DNA from: BOG-908 sp963850605
GTDB lineage: Bacteria > Pseudomonadota > Alphaproteobacteria > Acetobacterales > Acetobacteraceae
DNA length: 64,000 nucleotides
Reading direction: 5' to 3'
Assembly (NCBI GenBank): GCA_963850605.1
Contig: CAWKLX010000002.1
Span: 186,001 to 250,000 of the forward strand
Shown here: positions 8,557 to 16,478 of the stretch, in pieces
Position numbering within the stretch: position 1 is the first letter of the stretch
Layout of the letters: each line of letters opens with the position of its first letter
The notes under the pieces: model-generated
Database searches by the model: none
What the model saw: only the letters and a program-made list of their open reading frames with translations
Told to the model about the DNA's origin: nothing
Made by a program: the position numbers and the translations under genes

Positions 8557-8886
8557 TCACTTCACGCGGTTGAAGTCGCCGAGCTGACAGAAGCTCTTCG
8601 AGAAGTTCAGTTTGATCGTGACCTGGCCGGAGCAGAGGTCGCCCGTGCCGGGGTCGGTTGGCTGGAAGGTGAACCCGTCGGGCTCGTTGTGCAGGCCGAA
8701 GCATCGCGTCGGCAGGGTGTTCTTCCACACGCTGTGATCGCGCAGGGTGAACAGGATCGTCTGGTCGTCCGGTCGCGTGGTCTGGACGATTTCCCGGTCG
8801 ACGATGCAGGTGCTGTTACCCGCCAAGGCCATGGCTGGGGCAGCGAGCACGGCTAGGCCGGCCATGATGGCGGGAAGACGCGGCAT
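8557..8886 (-). CDS. small secreted hypothetical protein
   Basis: 109 aa from ATG 8886 with RBS AAGGAGAG. The N-terminus is a signal peptide (MPRLPAIMAGLAVLAAPAMA, cleavage after LAG is plausible). The mature part has four Cys (STCIV, TRCFG, DLCSG, SFCQL), likely two disulfides in the periplasm, and short beta strands. I do not recognise the family. It is convergent with the methyltransferase, with a 9-base gap. Confidence 0.7.
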   Translation of the reverse strand: MPRLPAIMAGLAVLAAPAMALAGNSTCIVDREIVQTTRPDDQTILFTLRDHSVWKNTLPTRCFGLHNEPDGFTFQPTDPGTGDLCSGQVTIKLNFSKSFCQLGDFNRVK

Positions 8887-8920
8887 GGTTGGGCTCTCCT
8901 TCCAAGAGATCATTCGGCTG

Positions 8921-9026
8921 CTAGAGCATGGTCCGTTCACGTTGGCTTACGGACCATGCTCTAGCTTGTTGTTTTGGCGAGCATCTTTATCCGACCGAAC
9001 GACTCCGCTCAATCGGATGATGCTCT
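8921..9026. repeat. 106-bp dispersed double-hairpin element, copy 1
   Basis: Starts CTAGAGCATGGTCCG and has the exact inverted CGGACCATGCTCTAG 15 bases later, followed by a second imperfect hairpin (GAGCATC..ATCCGA / TCGGATGATGCTC). The same unit, inverted and roughly nine-tenths identical by eye, lies at 59721-59828 inside the prophage. No coding potential. It sits upstream of the small secreted protein gene and downstream of uvrB. Confidence 0.85.
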
Positions 9027-9074
9027 GGGTCAAACTTCCAAGCTGTCAACGCGACACCTGGCCGCCGGTCGCAC

Positions 9075-11273
9075 CTATCGGCGTCCACGGCGGCGCTTCA
9101 TTTTCGATGGATCGTAGCCACCCCCGCCTGGCCCCAGCGGCTCGGGCGTGCGGTCCCGCTTGGACTTGAACGCGGACGAGGACGCGGGCGGCGGCGGCAG
9201 CCCAAGTTCCAGCGCTTCAAGCCGCTTGATCTCGTCGCGCAGGCGCCCGGCTTCCTCGAACTCCAGGTCGGCCGCCGCGGACCGCATCCGCTTTTCCAGT
9301 TCGGCAATGGAGGATTTGAGATCGCGGCCGACCAGATCGGTCAGCGACGAGTCCTTGACCGGGGCGACGGTGACATAATCCTGCTCGAACACGCTGCTCA
9401 GCGCCTCGCCGATATGTTTGCGCACGGATTGCGGCGTGATCCCGTTCGCCTCATTCCACGCGCGCTGTTTGTTGCGCCGCCGCTCGGTCTCCTCGATCGC
9501 ATACCGCAGGCTTTGCGTCATCGTGTCGGCATACAGGATGACGCGACCGTCCACGTTGCGCGCCGCGCGCCCGATCGTCTGCACGAGCGAGGTCTTGGAA
9601 CGCAAGAACCCCTCCTTGTCGGCGTCGAGGATCGCAACCAGCGCGCACTCGGGAATATCCAGGCCTTCGCGCAACAGATTGATGCCGACCAGCACGTCGT
9701 AGACGCCCAGGCGCAGGTCGCGAATGATCTCGATGCGCTCGAGCGTGTCCACGTCCGAGTGCAGGTAACGCACTTTGACGCCCTGCTCGGTCAGGTACTC
9801 GGTCAAGTCCTCGCTCATGCGCTTTGTCAGCGTGGTCACCAGCACGCGGGCGCCGGCTTGCGTGGTGGTGCGTATCTCGGCCAGTAGATCGTCCACCTGG
9901 TGCTCGACCGGGCGCACTTCCGTGACGGGGTCGATCAGGCCGGTAGGGCGGATCACCTGTTCGGCGAAGGCCCCGCCTGTGCGCTCCATTTCCCAGGGGC
10001 CGGGCGTGGCGCTGACAAAAACGGTTTGCGGGCGCAGCGCGTCCCACTCGGCGAATTTCAGTGGCCGGTTGTCGATGCAGGACGGCAGGCGGAAACCGAA
10101 TTCGGCGAGAATGGATTTTCGCGCGTAGTCGCCACGCTCCATGCCGCCGATCTGCGGCACGGTCACGTGGCTTTCGTCGATGATCAGCAGCGCGTTTTCA
10201 GGCAGGTATTCGAACAGGGTGGGTGGCGGCTCGCCCTTCTTGCGGCCAGACAGATATCGCGAATAATTCTCGATGCTTTTGCAGGACCCGGTCGTCTCCA
10301 TCATCTCCAGGTCAAACGTGCAGCGCTGCTGCAGGCGTTCGGCCTCCAGAAGGCGCCCGTTGGCGACCAGCTCGTCCAACCTTTCCTTGAGTTCTTCTTT
10401 GATCCCGACGATGGCTTGGTTGAGCGTGGGGCGCGGGGTCACGTAGTGGCTGTTGGCGTAGACATGGATTTCCTTCAGCGTGCCGGTGCGCTCACCTGTC
10501 AGCGGATCGAACTCCTCCAAACTCTCGATCTCGTCGCCGAACAGCACGATGCGCCAGGCACGGTCTTCGAACTGCGCGGGATGCACATCCACGTTCTCGC
10601 CACGCAGCCGGAAACTGCCGCGACCGAAGGCGACATCGTTGCGCCGATACTGGAGCTCCACCAGCGCCTTGGCGAGCGTGTCGCGATCGATACGGCCGCC
10701 CACCTCGAGCTTGACCACCATGCGCGAATACGTCTCGACCGAGCCGATGCCGTAAATGCAGCTGACGGACGCCACGATGATGACGTCGTTGCGCTCCAAG
10801 AGCGACTGCGTCGCCGCATGCCGCATGCGATCGATCTGTTCGTTGATCTGGCTGTCTTTTTCCACATACGTGTCGGTGCGCGGCACATACGCTTCCGGCT
10901 GGTAGTAGTCGTAGTAGGAGACGAAGTATTCGACGGCGTTGTCGGGGAAAAAGGATTTCATCTCGGCGTAGAGTTGCGCCGCCAGCGTCTTGTTGGGTGC
11001 CAGAACCAAAGCAGGGCGCTGCACCGCCTCGATCACCTTGGCCATGGTGAACGTCTTGCCCGAGCCGGTCACGCCCAGGAGCACCTGGTCGGTTTCCTGG
11101 GCCGTGATACCGGCCACGAGCTCGCGTATGGCGGTAGGCTGGTCGCCCGCCGGCTCATAGTCGGACGCCACGCGAAACCGGTTGGTGGCCGGCTTGGCTG
11201 GTTGGCGCTGCGGGATGAACGCAACAGGTCCTGGCCTGGCGGCGGCAGGCGGGGCGGCGAGGGCTTGGCTCAT
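9075..11273 (-). CDS. uvrB: excinuclease ABC subunit B
   Basis: 732 aa. Walker A GVTGSGKT, beta-hairpin YYDYYQPEAYVP, DEAD-like DESHV, helicase motif VI QTIGRAARN, and a C-terminal UVR motif (KRMRSAAADLEFEEAGRLRDE) followed by a basic tail. It is the damage-verification helicase of nucleotide excision repair, loading with UvrA and recruiting UvrC. Length is slightly above the norm because of an Ala/Pro-rich N-terminal extension of about 30 residues. I saw no convincing LexA box upstream. Confidence 0.96.
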   Translation of the reverse strand: MSQALAAPPAAARPGPVAFIPQRQPAKPATNRFRVASDYEPAGDQPTAIRELVAGITAQETDQVLLGVTGSGKTFTMAKVIEAVQRPALVLAPNKTLAAQLYAEMKSFFPDNAVEYFVSYYDYYQPEAYVPRTDTYVEKDSQINEQIDRMRHAATQSLLERNDVIIVASVSCIYGIGSVETYSRMVVKLEVGGRIDRDTLAKALVELQYRRNDVAFGRGSFRLRGENVDVHPAQFEDRAWRIVLFGDEIESLEEFDPLTGERTGTLKEIHVYANSHYVTPRPTLNQAIVGIKEELKERLDELVANGRLLEAERLQQRCTFDLEMMETTGSCKSIENYSRYLSGRKKGEPPPTLFEYLPENALLIIDESHVTVPQIGGMERGDYARKSILAEFGFRLPSCIDNRPLKFAEWDALRPQTVFVSATPGPWEMERTGGAFAEQVIRPTGLIDPVTEVRPVEHQVDDLLAEIRTTTQAGARVLVTTLTKRMSEDLTEYLTEQGVKVRYLHSDVDTLERIEIIRDLRLGVYDVLVGINLLREGLDIPECALVAILDADKEGFLRSKTSLVQTIGRAARNVDGRVILYADTMTQSLRYAIEETERRRNKQRAWNEANGITPQSVRKHIGEALSSVFEQDYVTVAPVKDSSLTDLVGRDLKSSIAELEKRMRSAAADLEFEEAGRLRDEIKRLEALELGLPPPPASSSAFKSKRDRTPEPLGPGGGGYDPSKMKRRRGRR

Positions 11274-11399
11274 CTGGAACAGATAGGGTGCGCCGGGCCG
11301 GTTTTCAGGCGACGCCTCAGGCGGGAATGGCCGCCGCCGCCAGGTTCGTGCAGCGGAAATCCTAGCCTTTGACCAGCTGCGGCAGATTGCGGGTTAAGG

Positions 11400-11624
11400 C
11401 TACCGCGTAAATCGCACAGTCGCCACGCCACCGTGAATGAACTCGGCACCCGCCTGCTCCAGCACGCGGCTGATCCTGGCGATGGTGTCATTGGACACGA
11501 TTTCTCCCCCTCCGCGCTCTCGACACGACGCAAGGTCGCCGAGACATGGGCGCGCCGCCAGCTCGGCCTGTTCAAGCCGAAGCAGGGCTCGCGCCGCGCG
11601 TATCTGTTCGGGTGCCGGTCTCAT
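11400..11624 (-). pseudogene. small XRE-family HTH protein with two compensating frameshifts
   Basis: As written it encodes 74 aa. The ends match short XRE regulators (IRAARALLRLEQAELAA and NDTIARISRVLEQAGAEFIHGG), but the middle is unlike them. Reading the middle in another frame gives AHVSATLRRVESAEGE, the expected recognition helix. So one extra base near 11551-11558 and one missing base near 11504-11513 scramble about 15 residues of the helix-turn-helix. Either a sequencing error or a defunct regulator. It lies between uvrB and the TPR gene. Confidence 0.6.
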
Positions 11625-11655
11625 GAACGATATGCATCATGGTGAACGATAGAGG

Positions 11656-13050
11656 TCACGCGGCGTTCGCCACGGTACGCGTCCGGAGCGCCTGGGCCGC
11701 CTCCGACAGAACCGGTCCCCACTCCGTCGGCCGTGTCTGGCGAAACAGGCGCAGGCTTGGATACCAGGGGCTGTCTGTACGGTTCAGCAGCCAGCGCCAG
11801 TCGGCCGGCTCCGGCACCAGCACCCAGGCTTGCACGCCCAGTGCGCCGGCCAAGTGAACAACCGCCGTATCGACGGCCAGCACCAGATCCAGGCTGTGCA
11901 TGGCCGCGCCCGTCTCGGCGAAATCGGTCAGTTCGGGTGACAGATCGATGAAGCTGGGCAGCGTCGCGGCATAAGCCCGGTCCTCCTCCGGCAAAGGCTT
12001 TTGCAGACCGAAGAAATCCACGCCGTCGACCGCCAGCACCGGCGCCAGCGTTTCCAGCCGCATCGAGCGGCGAATGTTGTTGGGGTGGGTAGGCCGGCCC
12101 GACCAGGCCAGACCCACACGCAGCCGGCGCTGCGGGCGCGCCGCGTCGAGTCGCGCGCGCCAGGCAGCCACCCGCTCCGGGTTCATGGTCAGATATGGGA
12201 TCGGCGCGGGGATGCTGGACAGCTCGGTGTTGAAGATCTGGGGAAGGCTGGACAACAGGACGTAGGCGTCGTGCGGCGGCGCATCGGCCCATTTCGCAAA
12301 ACACAGATCGATGTCGGGGTGATTGCCCAGCAGCGCCGTCACTTCCGGCCCCCAGCCGATCGCCAATTTGGCCACGCGCTGCTTCAGCCAGGGGATGTAG
12401 CGGGCGAACTGGATCATATCGCCGAAACCCTGATCGGCGACCAGCAGCAGCGTGCCGCCCGGCAGGTTCATGCCATTCCATTGGGCCGCGCTCATGCGGG
12501 GCAGGGTGCCGCGCGCCTGGTCCAGCTTGTTGCGCCAGACATACTCCATCCAGCCGGGACCATATTCGCCCATCGAGAGCAGAAGCTCGCCGAGGCCCAT
12601 ATGGGCGGCCGGGTTTTCCGGTTCGCGCGCCATCGCCTCGCGGTAGCGCAGCGAGGCCAGGTCGCGCTCGCCGCGGCCCAGATGGGTCAGGGCGAGCTCG
12701 ACCCGGTGCGGGGCCGTGTCCGGGCTGTGGCGAATGGCCTCCAGGCCGGACGCCAGAGCCTCGTCCAGCATGTTCTTGCCGCGATACAGCGCGCACAGGT
12801 TCAGGTGCCAGTTGCCCACATTAGGCTGCTGCGCCAGCGCCGCTTTCAGGTAGGTGATTGCCTCGTCCGCCCGCCCTTCCTGACCCAGGATACCGCCAAG
12901 AAGGCCGAGTGCACCCGGCAGATCCGGCGAGGTCACCAGCAGGTCGCGGCAGATGCCGATCGCCTCGTTGATCCGCCGTAGCTTGGCCGCGTTCAACGCG
13001 CGCGCCAGCGTCTGCTCCACCGTTTCTTTCTGGACCGCGCTATCTGACAT
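11656..13050 (-). CDS. TPR-repeat protein with glycosyltransferase-9-like C-terminal domain
   Basis: 464 aa from ATG 13050. Residues about 10-180 are tetratricopeptide repeats (for example AITYLKAALAQQPNVGNWHLNLCALYRG and following). The C-terminal half has GLAWSGRPTHPNNIRRSM, PLPEEDRAY, DFAETGAAMHSLDLVLAVDTAVVHLAGALG and WRWLLNRTDSPWYPSLRLF. This is the pattern of alphaproteobacterial TPR/GT9-like proteins related to ADP-heptose transferases. A role in glycosylating a surface polymer or protein is likely, but donor and acceptor are unknown. No signal peptide. Confidence 0.75.
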   Translation of the reverse strand: MSDSAVQKETVEQTLARALNAAKLRRINEAIGICRDLLVTSPDLPGALGLLGGILGQEGRADEAITYLKAALAQQPNVGNWHLNLCALYRGKNMLDEALASGLEAIRHSPDTAPHRVELALTHLGRGERDLASLRYREAMAREPENPAAHMGLGELLLSMGEYGPGWMEYVWRNKLDQARGTLPRMSAAQWNGMNLPGGTLLLVADQGFGDMIQFARYIPWLKQRVAKLAIGWGPEVTALLGNHPDIDLCFAKWADAPPHDAYVLLSSLPQIFNTELSSIPAPIPYLTMNPERVAAWRARLDAARPQRRLRVGLAWSGRPTHPNNIRRSMRLETLAPVLAVDGVDFFGLQKPLPEEDRAYAATLPSFIDLSPELTDFAETGAAMHSLDLVLAVDTAVVHLAGALGVQAWVLVPEPADWRWLLNRTDSPWYPSLRLFRQTRPTEWGPVLSEAAQALRTRTVANAA

Positions 13051-13079
13051 TCTCGGACCGGGTTTGTGACGGTCGCGTT

Positions 13080-13155
13080 CTAGAGCAACGCCATCCCGAC
13101 TGGAACAGTCGGATGACAAAGCTGCTCGCCAGACCAGAGGTCAGAGCGGGTTCAT
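13080..13155. repeat. possible degenerate third copy of the CTAGAGCA element
   Basis: Begins CTAGAGCA and later has GTCGGATGACAAAGCTGCTCGCCA, split here as GTCGGAT..AAAG..TGCTCGCCA, matching the order of blocks in the copy at 59721. It is followed by GGTCAGAGC. The internal hairpin is different (CCCGACTGGAACAGTCGG). It sits upstream of the TPR gene. Only partial similarity; could be a related family. Confidence 0.4.
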
Positions 13156-13234
13156 GCTGACATGGTGAGCGCTCACCCGCTCCAAAGAGGGCTGGGTCTG
13201 GCACAAGGCGCCGGGCCCCCGCTATGTGCGGCCA

Positions 13235-13990
13235 ATGACGCCCGTTTCGCACTATGCCGTGCTTGTCCTGGCCGCCCTGATCGCCGGCGCGCAGAACGCG
13301 CTGGCCGGCGGCGGTTCGTTCGTCACTTTTCCAGCGCTGCTGCTATTCGGCATGGGCGCCAGGGCCGCCAACATCACCTCGACCGTCGCCCTGTTTCCCG
13401 GCCAGATCGCGACAGGGATCGCTGGTCGGAACCATGTGTCGGGCGCCGAGGGCCTGCGCTTTCGCACGTTGGTCTGGATAAGCCTGGCGGGCGGCGCCGT
13501 CGGAGCCATCCTGCTTCTGGTTACGCCGGAGAATTTCTTCGAACGCCTTGTGCCGTTCCTGGTGCTCTTCGCGACTGGCGTGTTCGCCTGGGGCAGCTTT
13601 TCCCGGAAGAGCGCGCCAGGACGTGCCAGGCTTTCGCCCCCCGCCGCCGCAGCCGCGCAGTTCGCCATTGCGATCTATGGCGGATATTTCGGCGGTGGCA
13701 TTGGCATGCTGATGCTAGCCGCCCTGACGCTGGCGGGGTTGCCCGTGCACAGAGCAGGCGCCACGAAGAACGTTCTGGCTGGCGTGATGAACGCGTCGGC
13801 TGTGGCGATATTTGCTTTTTCACACGACGTGCATTGGCCGGCGGCCCTGGCAGTCGCCGCCGGCGCGATTGCCGGCGGTCAGCTTGGCGCGTGGCTCATG
13901 TTTCGGGTTTCAGAACGAAAGCTGCGTATTGCCGTGATCGCCGTAGGCTGCGTTCTCACAATCGGCCTGTTTGTTCGTGCCTATGGCTGA
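13235..13990 (+). CDS. TSUP (TauE/SafE) family membrane permease
   Basis: 251 aa from ATG 13235 (a GTG at 13226 in the same frame is the alternative). Seven to eight hydrophobic helices in two homologous halves. The first half carries GAQNALAGGGSFVTFPALLLFG, the second YGGYFGGGIGMLMLAAL, the two family signature motifs. TSUP proteins export or import sulfite, sulfoacetate and similar anions across the inner membrane. The substrate cannot be deduced and no sulfur-metabolism gene is adjacent. Confidence 0.85.
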   Translation: MTPVSHYAVLVLAALIAGAQNALAGGGSFVTFPALLLFGMGARAANITSTVALFPGQIATGIAGRNHVSGAEGLRFRTLVWISLAGGAVGAILLLVTPENFFERLVPFLVLFATGVFAWGSFSRKSAPGRARLSPPAAAAAQFAIAIYGGYFGGGIGMLMLAALTLAGLPVHRAGATKNVLAGVMNASAVAIFAFSHDVHWPAALAVAAGAIAGGQLGAWLMFRVSERKLRIAVIAVGCVLTIGLFVRAYG

Positions 13991-14011
13991 AGGCGGGCAA
14001 CTCGGGCCAAT

Positions 14012-14470
14012 TTAGTAAGGGGGCGGTGCGTAAGTCTGTGGCACATACCCCGGCGGGTAACCCGCCGGTGGATAGTAGACCGGCGGCGGCGCATAGGCAT
14101 ACGGCGCCGCATAGTAGCCCGGATAGCCGAATCCCACGCCAAAGCCGGGGTAGAACCCGCCAAACCCAACGCCGAAGCCGCCGCGGTAGCCAAACCCCCA
14201 GCCGCCGCCCCAGCCAAACCCGCCCCGGTAGCCGCCATAGCCAAACCCGCCGCGATACCCGCCGCCAAACCCACCGTGATACCCGCCGCCAAACCCGCCG
14301 TGATATCCACCCCCGCCATAGCCGCCATGGAACCCGCCGCCCCCTGCTGATCCGTGCGATCCGCCGCCCCCGCCATGGGCGCCTGCTGCGATGGCCGGGG
14401 CAGCGGCCGACACAAGCAGAATGGCCGCGACCCGGCCCGTTTTGGCCAGTGTGGCTGTCAGCAACGACAT
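14012..14470 (-). CDS. Gly/Tyr/Pro-rich secreted protein
   Basis: 152 aa from ATG 14470, preceded by AAGGACG. Signal peptide about residues 1-28 (ILLVSAAAPAIAAGA). The mature part is tandem GGYHGGFGG-like repeats (about residues 30-95), then an aromatic/proline tail with YAPPPVYYPPAGYPPGYVP. No enzyme motif. Likely a cell-surface or periplasmic low-complexity protein. The DNA repeat comes from the codon repeats, not from a separate element. Confidence 0.75.
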   Translation of the reverse strand: MSLLTATLAKTGRVAAILLVSAAAPAIAAGAHGGGGGSHGSAGGGGFHGGYGGGGYHGGFGGGYHGGFGGGYRGGFGYGGYRGGFGWGGGWGFGYRGGFGVGFGGFYPGFGVGFGYPGYYAAPYAYAPPPVYYPPAGYPPGYVPQTYAPPPY

Positions 14471-14569
14471 GACACGACGTCCTTGAATATGCATGGAGTC
14501 ACATGTGGCGCCGGGAAAGCTGGCGCCAAGAAAAGAACTGTGACAGGCCGGCGTCTCGGGCGTGAAGTC

Positions 14570-15541
14570 TTACGGAATCAGAACGGTGCTGCCCGTTGTC
14601 TGCCTGGCCTCCAGAGCGGCGTGGGCCTTTGCGGCATCCCGGAGCGGGAACGTCTGATGCACAGTGGCGTGCACGGCGCCCGTGGCGATCGCGTCGAACA
14701 AATCGGCCGACATCGCCTCGAGATCCACGCGCCGGGCGGTGTAGGTCGATAGGGTGGGCCGGGTCAGGAACAAGCTACCTTTTGCGGCAAGCAGGCTGGG
14801 ATCGACGGGGGGAACCGGACCGGAGGACGAGCCATAGGTGACCATCATCCCCAACGGCGCCAAGCAATCCAGGCTCGTCTTGAACGTGTCGCGTCCGGTG
14901 CTGTCATAGACGACCGGGACCATCGCCCCGCCAGTCAGGCGCTTGACGTCGGCGACGAGAGTTTCCGTGCCGACAATCACATGAGCCGCGCCGTTGTGCC
15001 TCGCGAGCTCAGCCTTGGCCTCCGTCGAGACAACACCAATGACGTTCACGCCCAGATGATGCGCCCACTGGCACATGATCAGTCCGACCCCGCCCGCCGC
15101 GGCGTGCACCAGGATCGTCTGGCCGGGCTGCACGGGGAAGGTGCGGCGCAGTAGATATTGGGCGGTCAGGCCCTGCAGCATGATTGAAGCGGCAGCCGGG
15201 AAATCGATCGATTGAGGAAGGCGGATCAGCCGGTCGGCCTGGATCACCCGTGTCGCGGCATAGGCGCCGAGCGGACCGGCATAGGCCACGCGGTCGCCTA
15301 CCTGCAGGTCGGTCACGTCGGGGCCGAGTGCCGCCACGACACCTGCCCCTTCCTGGCCAATGATGGCTGGCAGGCCGGGTACTTTGTAGTGGCCAGTGCG
15401 GAAATAGACGTCAATGTAGTTGAGGCCGATGGCCCTGTGGTCGATCAGGGCTTCCCCTGGCCCTGGCTCCGGCATCGGAACGTTCTCCCATTGGAGAACC
15501 TCGGGTCCGCCGTAGCTATGTATTCGAACGGCTTTGGTCAT
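14570..15541 (-). CDS. NADPH:quinone oxidoreductase (zinc-independent MDR family)
   Basis: 323 aa of normal length. GroES-like N-terminal domain (GLNYIDVYFRTGHYKVPGLP), nucleotide-binding AAAGGVGLIMCQWAHHLG (about 150-165), and quinone reductase signature region VTYGSSSGPVPP. Zn-ligand Cys residues of alcohol dehydrogenases are absent, as expected for Qor-type enzymes. It reduces quinones with NADPH in the cytoplasm. Its ATG overlaps the stop of the upstream ogt gene (ATGA), so the two are one transcription unit. Confidence 0.88.
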   Translation of the reverse strand: MTKAVRIHSYGGPEVLQWENVPMPEPGPGEALIDHRAIGLNYIDVYFRTGHYKVPGLPAIIGQEGAGVVAALGPDVTDLQVGDRVAYAGPLGAYAATRVIQADRLIRLPQSIDFPAAASIMLQGLTAQYLLRRTFPVQPGQTILVHAAAGGVGLIMCQWAHHLGVNVIGVVSTEAKAELARHNGAAHVIVGTETLVADVKRLTGGAMVPVVYDSTGRDTFKTSLDCLAPLGMMVTYGSSSGPVPPVDPSLLAAKGSLFLTRPTLSTYTARRVDLEAMSADLFDAIATGAVHATVHQTFPLRDAAKAHAALEARQTTGSTVLIP

Positions 15542-16011
15542 GGTCTCTCCGGACGGGCCGGCTGGGCGACGCCAGACCGTTCCAAATTCAGCAGCCAGGT
15601 CTTGGTCAGAATTCCCTCGCCGCCCGAGTAGCCGCCCAGCCCGGCGTTAGCCACGACACGGTGGCACGGGATCAGGATAGGGATCGGATTGGCAGCATTC
15701 GCTCCGCCGACGGACCGTGCCGACCCGCCAATCTGCCCAGCAAGCTCCCCGTAGCAGGCAGTTCGCCCATACGGGATTCGGCGCAGCGCTTCCCATACGC
15801 GTTGGCGGTAGGCGGTGCCTCTTGGAGCCAAAGGCAAATCGAACCGGTCCAGTTCACCGTCGAAATAGGCGTGTAGCTGGTTGCGCCCGCGCTCCAGGAG
15901 GGGCGTAGCCGCTTGGTCCCGCGCAAAACCCCAGTCCAGTGACACGATAGCCCCGTCTTCCTCCGACAGGGTCACCGCGCCGAGCGGCGTGTGGAACGAT
16001 AGCTGCGGCAT
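15538..16011 (-). CDS. ogt: methylated-DNA--protein-cysteine methyltransferase
   Basis: 157 aa from ATG 16011 (RBS AGGAAGG). The active site IPCHRVV with nucleophilic Cys is intact (about residue 122). The helix-turn-helix region TAYRQRVWEALRRIPYGRTACYGELA and the C-terminal GLGGYSGGEGILTKTWLL are typical. It repairs O6-alkylguanine by suicidal alkyl transfer. Lacks the Ada N-terminal domain, so Ogt type. Divergent from the ferredoxin gene, with only about 30 bases between starts. Confidence 0.92.
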   Translation of the reverse strand: MPQLSFHTPLGAVTLSEEDGAIVSLDWGFARDQAATPLLERGRNQLHAYFDGELDRFDLPLAPRGTAYRQRVWEALRRIPYGRTACYGELAGQIGGSARSVGGANAANPIPILIPCHRVVANAGLGGYSGGEGILTKTWLLNLERSGVAQPARPERP

Positions 16012-16042
16012 TTTGCCTTCCTCTACGCCCGGCCGATGACAA

Positions 16043-16459
16043 ATGCCAGAGCAGCCCCACGGCTTGTCGGGAAGCGTCGGCAAGCATAGCTACGCCCAGT
16101 GTGCTGAACTGGGAGACTCTGTCATCGATACGTCCATCAGTGATCCGGCACCGTTCTTCGACGCGCACGTGTTCGTGTGTACGAACCGCCGTCCGGACGG
16201 GCATTCGCGCGGAAGCTGCGCGGCGCGCGGGTCGGAGGCATTGCGGGATTACATGAAAGCGCGGGTCAGGGAGCTTGGGCTGCCACGCGTACGTGTAAAC
16301 GGCGCGGCCTGCCTGGACCGATGCGAGCTGGGACCATGTGTGGTGATCTACCCCGAAGGCGTTTGGTATCGTGTGGGCTCAACCGAAGATGTGGAACAGG
16401 TGCTGTCCGCTCACCTGGTAGCGGGCGGACGGGCGCGTGAACTGATGCTGGACCGTTGA
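16043..16459 (+). CDS. thioredoxin-like (2Fe-2S) ferredoxin
   Basis: Up to 138 aa. Cluster ligands are visible as FVCTNRR, RGSCAAR and GAACLDRCELGPC, the pattern of stand-alone thioredoxin-like [2Fe-2S] ferredoxins related to the NuoE/HoxE subunit. Typical relatives begin shortly before DAHVFVC, so the first ~35 residues (ATG 16043 onward) may be untranslated and the true start is uncertain. Its partner is unknown. mnmE starts 19 bases downstream. Confidence 0.75.
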   Translation: MPEQPHGLSGSVGKHSYAQCAELGDSVIDTSISDPAPFFDAHVFVCTNRRPDGHSRGSCAARGSEALRDYMKARVRELGLPRVRVNGAACLDRCELGPCVVIYPEGVWYRVGSTEDVEQVLSAHLVAGGRARELMLDR

Positions 16460-16478
16460 GAGTGGCGCGATCGAGCGT

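Noticed and set aside
9900..11372. 490-codon open frame antisense to uvrB
   Set aside because: Shadow of uvrB with no family pattern.
11274..11399. LexA box upstream of uvrB
   Set aside because: No GTTC-N7-GTTC or GAAC-N7-GAAC pair is present; a lone GTTC is not enough.
14090..14370. Array-like short repeats resembling CRISPR or satellite DNA
   Set aside because: They are codon repeats of the Gly/Tyr-rich secreted protein, without unique spacers.
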